From an uncultured Dokdonia sp. (GTDB lineage Bacteria; Bacteroidota; Bacteroidia; Flavobacteriales; Flavobacteriaceae): 36,475 bases of DNA. Position 1 is the stretch's first letter. Every line of letters starts with the position of its first letter. Where the stretch lies: positions 1 to 36,475 of the forward strand of contig NZ_CALEMI010000110.1 in assembly GCF_937910895.1 (NCBI RefSeq). The letters are read 5' to 3'. The notes under the pieces are model-generated. The model searched no databases. It saw only the letters and a list, made by a program, of their open reading frames with translations, and was not told where the DNA came from. Made by a program: the position numbers and the translations under genes. Positions 8,325 to 18,061 of the stretch are shown in pieces.

Positions 8325-11300
8325 ATGAAAAAAATAATAGCATTCGTAATGTTGATGTTTACAATATTAGCTATTGGACAGACAACAACAGAAAATTACG
8401 TAAAGACAACAACATATCAAATACCCACTCAAACAGATGTGGTAGATGATGAACAAAAAATAGAGAATATCACCTATTACGATGGTTTAGGAAGAGTAAT
8501 GCAATCTGTTTCAGCAAAGGCAGGAGGCAATAAACAAAATGTGGTTCAAATGGTCACATATGATTCTTTAGGGCGTACTAGCAAACAATACTTGCCTTAT
8601 GCAACACCTACAGAAATGGGAACTCCACTTAATTTTACCAATCAGGGTGTTTTAAAAGATAGTATAGAGACTTTTTATAACACCTTTAAGTATGAGAATA
8701 CTCAAAATCCATATAGTGAAACCCTTTTTGAAGAATCTCCCCTTAGCAGGCCTTTGCGACAAGGAGCGCCTGGTAATAGTTGGGTAATACAAAAAGACAC
8801 CATTTTTGATCATACGATCCATTACATTTACACTGCTAACACGACAAGTAATCAAGACGATGAAGGAGATGATGTACTAGATTTCAATGTTGTTTTTAAC
8901 GGAACAGATATCACTCAACCATCACTACAACTTATCGGCATTCATTCAGAAAACAGATTATCAAAGACAATTGTACAAGATGAGAATTTCGAACAAAGAT
9001 ATGAAGCAGTAGGACCACCTCCAGGACCCTTTGATCCTCCACAGGAGTATACTATTGTAGAAAGTGGAGATCATGCTATAGAGGAGTTTACCAATAAAAA
9101 GGGACAAGTAGTACTAAAAAGAACCTATGACCAAGAGGTTCCACATGACACCTATTATGTCTATGATGATTTTGGCAATCTTACGTTTGTGCTTTCTCCA
9201 GAAGGAAGTAGTCAAATCGTAAACGGGTCAAATCTAGTGAGTAATTATCAAGACATTTTAGATAGGCTTTGTTATCAATATCGTTATGATTATCGTAACC
9301 GATTGATAGAAAAGAAAATTCCTGCAAAAGGATGGGAATATATTTATTATGATCTGCTGGATCGTCCTGTATTAACACAAGATGCCCGCTTACGCGAAAA
9401 CAATCAATACCTGTTTACAAAATATGATGCACTCAATCGTGTCGTATACACAGGAATCTATCAAGCAACGGGAGGGGGTTCTAATACTCTTATACAAACG
9501 GCAATTAATGCACAAACCAGTTTTAATGAAACTCGTACAGCAGCCACAAGTATAGGAAATGATACTATATATTACTCAAACGGGGTATTTCCTAGTAGTA
9601 ATATTACAATACATACTGTAAATTATTATGATAGCTATATAGACCATGCAGGAATTACCTTACCTCCTACAGTATATGCAGATTCTTTAACAAATAGTAC
9701 CCGAGGGCTACCTACAGTTTCTAAAGTACGAGTATTAGAAAACAGTGATTGGATTACTTCAGTTACGGGCTATGATGAGAAGGCAAGACCTGTGTATGGA
9801 GTAAGTGTTAATGCCTACCTCGATACAGAAGATATTACAGAGTCACGATTGGATTTTATCGGAAAAGTACTAGAGAGTAAAACCACACATCAAAAAACAA
9901 GACATCAGGCTATAGTCACTAAAGATTATTTCACCTATGATCATCAAAATAGATTGGTGACACATACGCAGCAAATAGACAATGAACCAGTACAATTGAT
10001 TGCTAGTAATAGCTATGATGAAATAGGACAATTAGAATCTAAACGTGTAGGAGGGCAGCTTTTTGAAATTGGATACACTGACTTGGTTAATGTAGTTGTA
10101 TCTAATGATGGTTATTTTATTACAAAAACGGATGATGCAAATTCTTACAATGCGGGGCTTGCTACAATTGGTAAATTAGAAGATAATGGTGGATTTTCCT
10201 TTACTATAGAGACCATAGGTTCAGAACTACGTGTGGGGTTAAATAATATCAATACGGATCCTGGCGCAGGAGGAATGAATTACTACTATCTCTTCACAAC
10301 TAATTATAATTCTAATGGCTATTTATACTATGTGTTTACTCGTCCTTTAGCAGGAGGAGGTTCTACATTGCAATATTCAGGACGTTACCTATCTGATAAT
10401 AAAAATTTTAGTATAGAAATAGAAGAAGGTGTTGCACACTTTAAACAGAATGGAAATATTAAAGTATCTGTACCACTAGAAGATTCTGAAATTCCTCTTA
10501 TCGGTGATATTAGTTTAAAAACACCAAATTCACAAATCAGTAATCTTAATTTCTATGCGACTACAATTGATAAAAGTCTTCAAAAAGTAGACTATGCCTA
10601 TAATGTGCGAGGATGGCTTACAGATATTAATCCAGAGACAAATCAAAACGAAGCTGATTTATTTACCTTTAAATTGTATTATGATGATACAGAGGGTTTT
10701 GATACATCACAAGATATCACACCAACGCCTCTATATAATGGAAATATAGTACAAACCATTTGGAGTACAGCCAATACCGATAAACAAGAGAGAAGTTATG
10801 CGTATACTTATGATGCTTTAAACAGAATTTCCATAGCATCTAGTGGTAAAGGAGTTGCTTTCAATACCAAAGATGTCTACTCATTATATGATGTAAGTTA
10901 TGATAAAAACGGAAATATAGGGACTCTTAAAAGAGATAGTCAAGCAAGTAAAAGTAGTACAGCACTTATGGACGACTTGACCTATACCTATATAGGCAAC
11001 CAGTTACAAAAAGTAGACGATGCTTCTGGTAATACCAATGGATTTAAAGATGGGGGGCAATTTGCAAATGACTATACCTATGATGTAAACGGAAACCTAA
11101 CGACAGATCAAAATAAAAAGATTACTAATATTACCTATAACCATTTGAATTTACCTACAAGTATCATTATAAACGACGCAGGAGGTGAAAACGGAACTAT
11201 TACGTATATTTATGACGCCACAGGAATCAAACTCGCAAAAGTGCTCGTAGACAACTCACAAGGAATTACTAAAACGACCTCGTATGCAGGAGGTTATATC

Positions 11301-12413
11301 TATGAGCGAGTAGGAAGTGTAGAAACATTACAATTATTCTCACATCCAGAAGGGTACATAGAACCTATAATCACTTCGGGGAGTACAGCGTATCAATATG
11401 CCTTTAATTATACGGATCATTTAGGAAATATTCGTTTAACTTATGCCGATAGTAATCTGGATGGAAGTATAGAAAGTAAATCAGAAATCATCTCAGAAAA
11501 GCATTACTATCCCTTTGGATTGCAACAAAAAGGATATAATGACGCGGTTACTTCCAACGTGAACAGCGTTGCGGAACGATTTATGTTCGGAGGAAAAGAA
11601 TACGGACAAGAACTTGGATTAGATTGGTATGATATTTCTGCTCGTAATTACGACCCTGCATTAGGACGTTGGATGAATATTGATCCTCTATCGGAAAAAT
11701 TTCATAGTTGGTCTCTATACAATTATGTATATAACAACCCTAATATGTTTATTGATCCAACAGGAATGGGGCCATGGCCACCAAGTTGGTTAGCAAAAGC
11801 GAAAAGTATAGCCATAGGTGTTGCTCATGGATTTATAGGTCATGATCCTAAAAAACCTCCAGCGGATCAAGGTTATATGTTAGATACGTTTAGACAACAT
11901 TCAAACACTGAACGTGTTAAGTCTGATGATGATTATTATGAAGGTGGTCGAATTGGAGGTGCTGTACTTTATGAAGTTGTCGAAACTTATGTTACAGGTG
12001 GTTTGAATAATTTAAAGAAAGTAAAGGGTGCTGGTGAAATTGTAGAACAAATTATTAAAGAAGGCGGTGAAGAACTCTCCCAAAAAGGAGTTAAAGAAGG
12101 AGCAGAACAGTTAGGTAAAAAAGCTGTCTCCCCTAATAGACTTAATCATGTTTTTGGCAAAGCTGAACATAATTTAGATGACTTTGTGAAATCTTTTGGA
12201 GGAGACCAAAATAAAGCATTTGATGCGGTTCAAGAAGCAGCTAATAAAGCTTTAAAAGACGGTGCCTTAACGCCTAATTCAAAAGGAATATTGCCAAGTG
12301 GAGATGCAGGAAATATAATAGAAGTTGCAGGACAACAAATACGCTTAATAGGAGGTAGAATAAAAGATGGGGTAGTTGACCTGTCTTCGTTTAGTCAAAA
12401 AGGATTAAAATAA
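8325..12413 (+). CDS. RHS repeat-associated core protein with C-terminal toxin candidate
   Basis: The protein has 1362 residues from the ATG at 8325, which opens directly on a signal peptide (MKKIIAFVMLMFTILAIGQ); a start 14 codons earlier would overlap the upstream gene and mask it. Domains in order: a Bacteroidota N-terminal domain (YYDGLGRVMQSV, DUF6443-like), YD repeats, a laminin-G-like insert at about 600-750, then the RHS core (DHLGNIRLTYAD, YYPFGLQQKGY, ARNYDPALGRWMNIDPLSE) ending at IDPTG with Asp1144. The last ~218 residues are the variable tail: a Gly/Lys-rich linker, then about 90 residues starting RLNHVFGKAEHNLDDFV. Its small alpha/beta pattern recalls RNase-type polymorphic toxins, but I cannot assign a family. 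A probable immunity gene follows 7 nt downstream. Confidence 0.85.
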   Translation: MKKIIAFVMLMFTILAIGQTTTENYVKTTTYQIPTQTDVVDDEQKIENITYYDGLGRVMQSVSAKAGGNKQNVVQMVTYDSLGRTSKQYLPYATPTEMGTPLNFTNQGVLKDSIETFYNTFKYENTQNPYSETLFEESPLSRPLRQGAPGNSWVIQKDTIFDHTIHYIYTANTTSNQDDEGDDVLDFNVVFNGTDITQPSLQLIGIHSENRLSKTIVQDENFEQRYEAVGPPPGPFDPPQEYTIVESGDHAIEEFTNKKGQVVLKRTYDQEVPHDTYYVYDDFGNLTFVLSPEGSSQIVNGSNLVSNYQDILDRLCYQYRYDYRNRLIEKKIPAKGWEYIYYDLLDRPVLTQDARLRENNQYLFTKYDALNRVVYTGIYQATGGGSNTLIQTAINAQTSFNETRTAATSIGNDTIYYSNGVFPSSNITIHTVNYYDSYIDHAGITLPPTVYADSLTNSTRGLPTVSKVRVLENSDWITSVTGYDEKARPVYGVSVNAYLDTEDITESRLDFIGKVLESKTTHQKTRHQAIVTKDYFTYDHQNRLVTHTQQIDNEPVQLIASNSYDEIGQLESKRVGGQLFEIGYTDLVNVVVSNDGYFITKTDDANSYNAGLATIGKLEDNGGFSFTIETIGSELRVGLNNINTDPGAGGMNYYYLFTTNYNSNGYLYYVFTRPLAGGGSTLQYSGRYLSDNKNFSIEIEEGVAHFKQNGNIKVSVPLEDSEIPLIGDISLKTPNSQISNLNFYATTIDKSLQKVDYAYNVRGWLTDINPETNQNEADLFTFKLYYDDTEGFDTSQDITPTPLYNGNIVQTIWSTANTDKQERSYAYTYDALNRISIASSGKGVAFNTKDVYSLYDVSYDKNGNIGTLKRDSQASKSSTALMDDLTYTYIGNQLQKVDDASGNTNGFKDGGQFANDYTYDVNGNLTTDQNKKITNITYNHLNLPTSIIINDAGGENGTITYIYDATGIKLAKVLVDNSQGITKTTSYAGGYIYERVGSVETLQLFSHPEGYIEPIITSGSTAYQYAFNYTDHLGNIRLTYADSNLDGSIESKSEIISEKHYYPFGLQQKGYNDAVTSNVNSVAERFMFGGKEYGQELGLDWYDISARNYDPALGRWMNIDPLSEKFHSWSLYNYVYNNPNMFIDPTGMGPWPPSWLAKAKSIAIGVAHGFIGHDPKKPPADQGYMLDTFRQHSNTERVKSDDDYYEGGRIGGAVLYEVVETYVTGGLNNLKKVKGAGEIVEQIIKEGGEELSQKGVKEGAEQLGKKAVSPNRLNHVFGKAEHNLDDFVKSFGGDQNKAFDAVQEAANKALKDGALTPNSKGILPSGDAGNIIEVAGQQIRLIGGRIKDGVVDLSSFSQKGLK

Positions 12414-12420
12414 ATTATTT

Positions 12421-12780
12421 ATGGTTGATTATTTAAACAAACTCGAATTTGCTATTATACAGGAGGTATTTAAAAGCAAAACGACTTCAAAGGAGAATCT
12501 TTTCTTACTGGAGTATTTACCCTTTTTGAAAGTGGTAGAGAGAGATTTTACAGGTGTTGGGTTATACGTTAAATTTGATTATGACAATATAAAACAAATA
12601 GAATTTAATGAGAATCTGAATGCCAATTTATCATCAAACAAATCATTAAAGTTCGATTCTTTTGAAGAATATTTTTCTTTTGAATTATCAATAGATAAAG
12701 GTAAGTTTAACTATATAGAAATTGTAACATATGATGATGGTTGGGACGGGAAATATGACTCTTTTTCTTTTGAAGATTAA
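12421..12780 (+). CDS. Probable immunity protein for the RHS toxin tail
   Basis: This 119-residue acidic protein has no signal peptide and starts 7 nt after the RHS toxin gene on the same strand. That position, its size, charge and cytoplasmic location are typical of polymorphic-toxin immunity proteins. The sequence alternates aromatic and acidic residues and ends DDGWDGKYDSFSFED. I recognise no named immunity family, so the role rests on context. The toxin tail is moderately basic, consistent with charge complementarity. Transcription ends at the hairpin at 12862. Confidence 0.65.
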   Translation: MVDYLNKLEFAIIQEVFKSKTTSKENLFLLEYLPFLKVVERDFTGVGLYVKFDYDNIKQIEFNENLNANLSSNKSLKFDSFEEYFSFELSIDKGKFNYIEIVTYDDGWDGKYDSFSFED

Positions 12781-12861
12781 GTTAAAAGAAGGTTTTTGAA
12801 AACAAAATAAAGCACTAGAGAGTCGCGTATTTGAGAATAAGTTTCGATTTGTGCAAATAAA

Positions 12862-12895
12862 AAAGGGGCTGTCTTTTAGATAGCCTCTTTCTTTT
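12862..12895. terminator. Terminator between convergent genes
   Basis: The stem aaaggggctgtc / gatagcctcttt contains two G-U-type pairs and a five-base loop, and is followed by a T-rich tract on the plus strand. It ends the RHS-immunity unit. The stop codon of the minus-strand gene lies in the loop. Confidence 0.75.
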
Positions 12896-13547
12896 TCTTG
12901 ATGAAGAAAAAATAGATTATAAAAGCAACAAAACTAATTCCTAAAATATAAGATAGTATTTTGCCTATATAGTTTCCGAGTTGATAAGAATCATTTTGAG
13001 TAAGTGTTATTTTAGTTCCCTCGTTTTTTTTAACAATCTCTGGTGTTATAAAAGTAAAAGAGTTAAAAAAAACATCTTTATCATTAATAATTTTTTGATT
13101 AGCATTTGAATCATACTGAAAAGTTGCAAAGTAATTTAAACCATTTTTGTATAAGATATGTATTTCTAAAAGGTTATATGTTCCATCTTGATAACTAACT
13201 TTTAAAACATTTTTTTCTGCCAGAGTATTTTCAAAATTATAAGTCTCACTAGATAAAATTTCACTACCAGATTTACCTACATAACCATCTATAATACCTT
13301 TATAATAACGTTTAAGTTCATTTTCATTACTTTCCTTTAGATTCTTTATTGCTTCATTTTTAAAGATAGATAAAGTCATTATTTTATTATCATCTTCATA
13401 GCTGTAGACTTTTGCATTAGGAGTATTTTTAGAACTATAATCAATAGGTAATTTGAATTTTAAATCATGGTTATTGATCAGCTCCCACTTATCTTGTGAA
13501 TAAGTGATTGAGCAAGTTAAAATTATTAGATATAGAATTTTTCTCAT
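12876..13547 (-). CDS. Exported single-pass membrane protein, unknown
   Basis: This 223-residue protein has a signal peptide (KILYLIILTCSITYSQ), an extracytoplasmic domain of about 165 residues, and a C-terminal transmembrane helix (ILSYILGISFVAFIIYFFF) followed by KKKKEAI, so the basic tail faces the cytoplasm. The domain is rich in Lys, Asn and Tyr and resembles the many uncharacterised periplasmic domains of Bacteroidota. The gene is strongly AT-rich and is convergent with the RHS locus. No function is assigned. Confidence 0.65.
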   Translation of the reverse strand: MRKILYLIILTCSITYSQDKWELINNHDLKFKLPIDYSSKNTPNAKVYSYEDDNKIMTLSIFKNEAIKNLKESNENELKRYYKGIIDGYVGKSGSEILSSETYNFENTLAEKNVLKVSYQDGTYNLLEIHILYKNGLNYFATFQYDSNANQKIINDKDVFFNSFTFITPEIVKKNEGTKITLTQNDSYQLGNYIGKILSYILGISFVAFIIYFFFIKKKKEAI

Positions 13548-13729
13548 TTAGATAGTAAAAGTATATTTTAAAAAGTATAATATACATTAATATCTAAAAC
13601 TTAAAATAAAAATAAGCGTTAAAATCATCAGAAGAGTATTCTAAAGTAAGTATGGTAATTTAGAGTTAAGTTAGTTTTTTCTCAAATCTGTCTTCTTCTT
13701 TTTAATTCGATTACTACTCAGATGAGTTA
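13548..13729. other. AT-rich spacer with no gene seen
   Basis: No reading frame, RNA gene or convincing promoter was found. A short dyad (GTATATT / AATATAC, starting near 13560) lies in the probable promoter region of the minus-strand gene that starts at 13547. Confidence 0.4.
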
Positions 13730-13761
13730 GAAAAAACACCAATCTCGAAAGAAAGGTGTTT
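13730..13761 (-). terminator. Terminator hairpin downstream of the truncated copy
   Basis: Arms aaacacc (13734-13740) and ggtgttt (13755-13761) form a stem that is followed by a T run when read on the minus strand. A nearly identical hairpin lies at 16979-17008 after the full-length relative. Confidence 0.7.
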
Positions 13762-14040
13762 AAAAGTATTTAATTATTCCAACCAAACTTCTTTGGCTTT
13801 GTTAAATCCAACCCATTTCATTTCTTTATCATACCCACGAGCAGACAGATTATAACGATTCAGTTTTTCAAGTGGGATATCATAGGCAAGAATAAAGCGT
13901 AAGAGTTCTCCGCTTGCCGTTGCAAACATTCCTCTAAGCTCTTCCCAAAACCATAATGGATTACGATCTGCAAAGATTTCTGCTATCCGATCATAGGAAA
14001 GAGAAGTGTAATTTTCGGGTAATGTTTCAAATATTTGCCC
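13732..14040. repeat. Diverged ~310-bp duplication, copy 1
   Basis: This segment aligns along its whole length, in the same orientation, with 16979-17287. It includes the terminator hairpin and the 3' part of a reading frame. By eye the copies differ at roughly one position in five, so the duplication is old. Similarity stops near 14040, well short of the 5' end of the gene. Confidence 0.85.
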
Positions 14041-14058
14041 TTCAACTAGGAATAACAT
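13774..14058 (-). pseudogene. 5'-truncated relative of the 17021-17434 gene
   Basis: The frame encodes 94 residues. About 83 of them match the C-terminal part of the 137-residue protein at 17021-17434 (shared DRIAEIFADRN, FWEELxGMF, GELLRFILAYDIPLEKL). The first ~43 residues of the full-length protein are missing and are replaced by MLFLVEGQ from unrelated DNA. The frame is still open and conserved, so a short functional protein is possible, but a remnant of an element gene is more likely. A terminator lies directly downstream. Confidence 0.6.
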
Positions 14059-14247
14059 TTATGTATGACTAAAAAATCATGCTCTATGTCTTATAATAAC
14101 ACTACATTTTTTGAATATTATACCTCAAATTCCTTGTTTAAATTATAATTATCTCATAATCAGATATAAAGTTATTATTTTTTTATATATTTATTTGAAA
14201 ATCAGATAATTAATAAAAAGGTGTTAATTATCATAAAATTTATTAAA

Positions 14248-16956
14248 ATGAGAAAGATTTATATCCTTATTTTTCTAATTATTCCAATAATTAGTTTCTC
14301 TCAAATTTCACAATTAGGAAATGATATTGATGGAGAAGTTTTTTGGGATCGATTTGGTTCTTCTATAAGTTTAAGTGAGGATGGTAATCGTGTAGCTATT
14401 GGAGCCAGACTTAATAATAATGAGAATGTCGTAGATTCTGGTTCAGTCAAAGTTTTTGATTTTTTTGGTGATACGTGGAATCAAGTAGGGCAAGAAATTT
14501 TTGGTGAATCAGAAGATGATCAATTTGGATATTCTGTAAGTATGAGTTCTAACGGAAATATTGTTGCTATTGGAGGCCTTATGAATGACGGTAATGGAAA
14601 CAATTCAGGGCACGTAAGAATATATCAGTTAATAGGCAATATATGGGTTCAGTTGGGAACTGATATCGATGGAGAAGGTATAAATGATCAGTCAGGTTTT
14701 ACCGTAAGCTTAAGTGGTATTGGTAATCGGGTTGCTATCGGGGCTAGAACTAATAAAACGAATGATATTAATTTCTCTAAAGGTCATACTCGAATATTTG
14801 AATTTAACGGTTTAAATTGGGTACAACTAGGTCAGGATATTGATGGAGAGGCAGCAAATGATCAGTCGGGCTATTCTGTAAGTATTAACAAAGATGGTAC
14901 ACGAGTAGCTATTGGTGCAACTCTAAATGACGGTTTCGCTTCTAAAGCAGGTCATACACGAGTTTACTCATATAATGGAAATAATTGGATTCAACTAGGT
15001 CAGGATATTGATGGAGAGGCAGCAAATGATCAGTCGGGCTATTCTGTGAGTATTAATGATGTTGGTAATCGCCTTGTCATTGGTGCTGTTTTTAATGATG
15101 AAAATGGTATTGATTCTGGTCATGTGAGAGTTTACCAATTGATAAATGATACTTGGATACAGTTAGGTCAAGATATTGATGGAGAAGCTTCTGGAGATAA
15201 TTTTGGAGAAGCGGTTACTATAAGTGGCGATGGTGAAACTATAGCTATCGGCGCTCGACGTAATGACGGTCAAACAAATATTAATAATATTGGTCATGTC
15301 CGCGTCTTCAAACTAGAATCAAATAATTGGTTACAAGTAAATCAAGATATTGAAGGTGATTTGCAAGGAGATCAATTTGGTGGGGCAGTTAGTTTAAGTG
15401 AAGATGGAAGTGTTTTAGCTATTGGCGCCGTTGGCTCTCTTAACGATATAAATAATGCAGGGTATGCAAGAATTTTTAGCATATCCGATGAAGCTAATTC
15501 AAATGAAGCATTCATTACAACTTGGAAAACAGATAATCCAGGTACTTCAAATGATAACCAAATCACTCTACCAACTTTATTTAGTGCACCATTTGTTTTT
15601 AACTATAATGTTGATTGGGGAGATGGAACTTCAGATACTGGATTGCAAAAAGGTATTACACATACCTATGCTTCTCCAGGAATATACACCATCAAAATTA
15701 CTGGAGATTATCCATACTTCTTCGTTGGATCTTCTGCTAATAAATTTAAATTGATATCTATTGATCAATGGGGTGATATAGCTTGGGAAACTTTTCAAGG
15801 ATCTTTCAAAGATTTCAAAAATTTAGATGTTTTAGCACAAGATGTTCCAGATTTAAGTCAAGTAACAACTTTACATGAAATGTTTATGGGATGCTCTTCT
15901 TTAGTAGGTAATGCAAGTTTTAATAATTGGGACACTTCGAATATTATATTTATGAATGGAGTATTTCAGGATGCTGTATTATTTAATCAACCAATTGGAA
16001 ATTGGGATTTATCAAATGTTCTCAGTTTAACAGATATATTTAGTGGAACTATATTTAATCAAGATCTCAGTGAATGGAACGTTAGTAATGTTACACAGAT
16101 GTCTAGAATGTTTAGAAATAATCCCATTTTTAATTATCCTCTAGAGAATTGGGATGTTGGTTCTGTAATTGGTATGAATGCTATGTTTGAGGGAGCTAGC
16201 TCTTTCAATCAAGATATTGGTACATGGGACGTGAGTTCTGTAATAGGTATGTCTCTTATGTTTGATTCTAGTGCATTTAATCAAGATATTAGTTCATGGA
16301 ATGTTAGCAATGTAACTAATATGAATGCAATGTTTAGAAATACTAATTTTAATCACGATATAGGGAATTGGAATGTAAGTAACGTAACTAAAATGAGATT
16401 GATGTTTGATAATGCACTTACCTTTGATCAAGATCTAGGAAATTGGAATATAAGTAATGTTACCGATGTAAAGGACATGTTTAGAGATGCTAATTTATCT
16501 ACTACAAGTTATGATAATCTTTTAATAGGCTGGAGTAATTTAGATTTACAACCCAACCTTGAATTTGGTGTTGGAAATAGTAAATTTTGTCTTGGAGAAG
16601 TGGCAAGGCAAAGCATTATTGATACATACAATTGGACTATAATTGATGGAGGAAAAGATTTAAATTCTTGTGTTGAAACAATAAATTTTGAAGATAGTAA
16701 TGATAATTCTTTGTCGATAATGTTATTTCCCAATCCAACTAATTCAAGTTTTAATGTTGAGGTTTTAGATAAAGATTTAAATATAACTTCTATCAAAATA
16801 TTTAATTTGAAAGGTAATTTACTAGGAACATACATTAGCAAAAGCAATTATAGTAATCAGAAATATAATTTTGATCTCTCTAATGGATTATATATAGTAA
16901 GGATTTTTAATGGCGATGTTTTACTTGGTCAAAAACAATTAATAGTGAAAAAATAA
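14248..16956 (+). CDS. T9SS-secreted propeller / BspA-like repeat surface protein
   Basis: The ATG at 14248 gives 902 residues beginning on the signal peptide [19 protein letters not shown]; an in-frame GTG at 14221 adds nine residues and is less likely. Residues about 20-410 hold seven repeats of the FG-GAP-like pattern DIDGE..DQFG..VS.S..G..VAIGA..N....GHVR.Y, suggesting a seven-bladed propeller. A PKD-like domain follows ([27 protein letters not shown]), then BspA/DUF285-type repeats with FNQDI..WNVSNVT.M..MF. The end ([14 protein letters not shown]...KQLIVKK) is a type A T9SS sorting domain, so the protein is exported and cell-surface attached. Function is probably adhesion or binding. 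It sits between two copies of an element gene fragment. Confidence 0.85.
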   Translation: MRKIYILIFLIIPIISFSQISQLGNDIDGEVFWDRFGSSISLSEDGNRVAIGARLNNNENVVDSGSVKVFDFFGDTWNQVGQEIFGESEDDQFGYSVSMSSNGNIVAIGGLMNDGNGNNSGHVRIYQLIGNIWVQLGTDIDGEGINDQSGFTVSLSGIGNRVAIGARTNKTNDINFSKGHTRIFEFNGLNWVQLGQDIDGEAANDQSGYSVSINKDGTRVAIGATLNDGFASKAGHTRVYSYNGNNWIQLGQDIDGEAANDQSGYSVSINDVGNRLVIGAVFNDENGIDSGHVRVYQLINDTWIQLGQDIDGEASGDNFGEAVTISGDGETIAIGARRNDGQTNINNIGHVRVFKLESNNWLQVNQDIEGDLQGDQFGGAVSLSEDGSVLAIGAVGSLNDINNAGYARIFSISDEANSNEAFITTWKTDNPGTSNDNQITLPTLFSAPFVFNYNVDWGDGTSDTGLQKGITHTYASPGIYTIKITGDYPYFFVGSSANKFKLISIDQWGDIAWETFQGSFKDFKNLDVLAQDVPDLSQVTTLHEMFMGCSSLVGNASFNNWDTSNIIFMNGVFQDAVLFNQPIGNWDLSNVLSLTDIFSGTIFNQDLSEWNVSNVTQMSRMFRNNPIFNYPLENWDVGSVIGMNAMFEGASSFNQDIGTWDVSSVIGMSLMFDSSAFNQDISSWNVSNVTNMNAMFRNTNFNHDIGNWNVSNVTKMRLMFDNALTFDQDLGNWNISNVTDVKDMFRDANLSTTSYDNLLIGWSNLDLQPNLEFGVGNSKFCLGEVARQSIIDTYNWTIIDGGKDLNSCVETINFEDSNDNSLSIMLFPNPTNSSFNVEVLDKDLNITSIKIFNLKGNLLGTYISKSNYSNQKYNFDLSNGLYIVRIFNGDVLLGQKQLIVKK
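14824..14879 (+). repeat. 56-bp exact repeat inside propeller gene, copy 1
   Basis: It is identical to 14992-15047 with a period of 168 bp (56 codons). It covers the junction of propeller repeats 3/4, starting before [12 protein letters not shown]. Confidence 0.9.
14992..15047 (+). repeat. 56-bp exact repeat inside propeller gene, copy 2
   Basis: It is identical to 14824-14879. Recombination between the two would remove or add exactly one propeller blade in frame. Confidence 0.9.
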
Positions 16957-16978
16957 CACTCATATTTTAGTTTATTAT

Positions 16979-17008
16979 AAAAACACCAATCTCAAAAGAA
17001 AGGTGTTT
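16979..17008 (-). terminator. Terminator of the element's left arm
   Basis: The stem is aaacacc (16981-16987) / ggtgttt (17002-17008) with a 14-nt loop, followed by a short T run on the minus strand. It is almost identical to the hairpin at 13730. Confidence 0.7.
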
Positions 17009-17287
17009 AAAAGTATTAAATTATTCCAGCCAAATTTCTTTGGCTTTATCAAATCCAACCCAGTTCTGATCTTTATCATATCCACGAGCAGACAAGCTGT
17101 AGCGAATGAGCTTTTCAAGCGGGATGTCATACGCAAGAATAAAGCGTAATAACTCTCCATTTGCCGTAGAGAACATTCCCTGAAGTTCTTCCCAAAACCA
17201 TAATGTATTACGATCTGCAAAGATTTCTGCAATTCGATCATAGTCTAGAGAAGTATAACTATCAGGTAGTATCTCAAAGGTTTCTCC
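16979..17287. repeat. Diverged ~310-bp duplication, copy 2
   Basis: This is the same-orientation counterpart of 13732-14040. This copy is continuous with a full-length gene (17021-17434), so it is the parental arrangement. Confidence 0.85.
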
Positions 17288-17434
17288 AAAAACGGTCGGA
17301 TGATCTTTAGGTATTATTAAATAGTCCTGTTCTATACTCTGTACAACACCGTAAACTTTATCAGTAGTGCGATGTTCAAAGTTTAACCATAATGCATTAT
17401 CTATTGCCTTACTTTTTCTTTGCTGTCGTATCAT
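17021..17434 (-). CDS. Conserved element protein, unknown (137 aa)
   Basis: The 137-residue soluble protein has no recognised domain. An N-terminal beta-rich half (VYGVVQSIEQDYLIIP) is followed by a helical, aromatic-rich half (FADRNTLWFWEELQGMF). The ATG at 17434 overlaps the 3' end of the upstream gene by 26 nt, which indicates translational coupling. It is the last gene of the left-arm operon and is followed by a terminator. A truncated second copy at 13774-14058 keeps the C-terminal half, so that half is either under selection or recently duplicated. Confidence 0.7.
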   Translation of the reverse strand: MIRQQRKSKAIDNALWLNFEHRTTDKVYGVVQSIEQDYLIIPKDHPTVFGETFEILPDSYTSLDYDRIAEIFADRNTLWFWEELQGMFSTANGELLRFILAYDIPLEKLIRYSLSARGYDKDQNWVGFDKAKEIWLE

Positions 17435-18047
17435 CTTTACTGTCTTTATTAAGTGTTCCTTTTTTTAGAGCAATGGTTTTAACAGGCTCTTTCTTTTCAG
17501 CTTGCTTTGAATCATCTTTTATATCAGATGTTTCTTTTACCTTGGCTACTCCATCTTTCGGTTCTTCCTTTTTGATAGGCGTACTATTTAACGAAATGAT
17601 ATCCTCACGAGAAGACAAACCTTCTGCTGCTTTTGTACGAATCAATCGCTGACTATTAAACAGCGGTCTACATTTAATATTAAAGGCGGTATAGTTAAGA
17701 GCATCTTTTGGATTCTCCATATTGCCTGCATATATGGTGTAGAGTTCATCATTGGTAAGCGAATGATCTTTAGCATACATGATGATATTGAATGCTCTTG
17801 TGGCCACATTATTTAATGAGCCTTGAGTTTCAGAGGTATTAAAGCCAAGTGCTTCAATCTTTTCTTTCTGCTCATCATTGGCATATTTCAAAAAGATTTC
17901 TGCTTCTTTTCGATAACCCTTAAGACGATCCGTAATTTCACCTTTAGCTGTTTTAGCTTCGGTAATTTGTTTGTCAGCATCTTTTAAGAGTGCCTGATCT
18001 TGAGTGATGTTCTGTATTAAGACATCAACAATACTTGGTGTTTCCAT
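17409..18047 (-). CDS. Conserved element protein with Lys-rich tail, unknown
   Basis: The ATG at 18047 gives 212 residues; an in-frame GTG at 18065 adds six but falls inside a hairpin (18062-18076), so 18047 is preferred. The N-terminal ~60 residues are helical and probably coiled-coil (ITQDQALLKDADKQITEAKT). The centre is a compact helical domain (ATRAFNIIMYAKDHSLTNDE). The last ~60 residues are low-complexity Lys/Asp/Glu (KKEEPKDG...TTAKKK), typical of disordered nucleic-acid- or partner-binding tails. No family is recognised. It lies in the left-arm operon between two other unknown genes. Confidence 0.7.
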   Translation of the reverse strand: METPSIVDVLIQNITQDQALLKDADKQITEAKTAKGEITDRLKGYRKEAEIFLKYANDEQKEKIEALGFNTSETQGSLNNVATRAFNIIMYAKDHSLTNDELYTIYAGNMENPKDALNYTAFNIKCRPLFNSQRLIRTKAAEGLSSREDIISLNSTPIKKEEPKDGVAKVKETSDIKDDSKQAEKKEPVKTIALKKGTLNKDSKDDTTAKKK

Positions 18048-18061
18048 ACTATTTAGTTTTA

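Noticed and set aside
14824-15047. Regular repeats considered as a CRISPR array
   Set aside because: The repeats are coding, in frame with a 168-bp period, and belong to propeller blades.
15455-15754. Alternate-frame open reading frame inside the surface-protein gene
   Set aside because: Shadow frame over the propeller/PKD junction with no protein-like pattern.
17392-17652. Plus-strand open frame over the Lys-rich tail
   Set aside because: It is the complement of a low-complexity Lys/Asp region, which produces a false hydrophobic Phe/Ser-rich frame.
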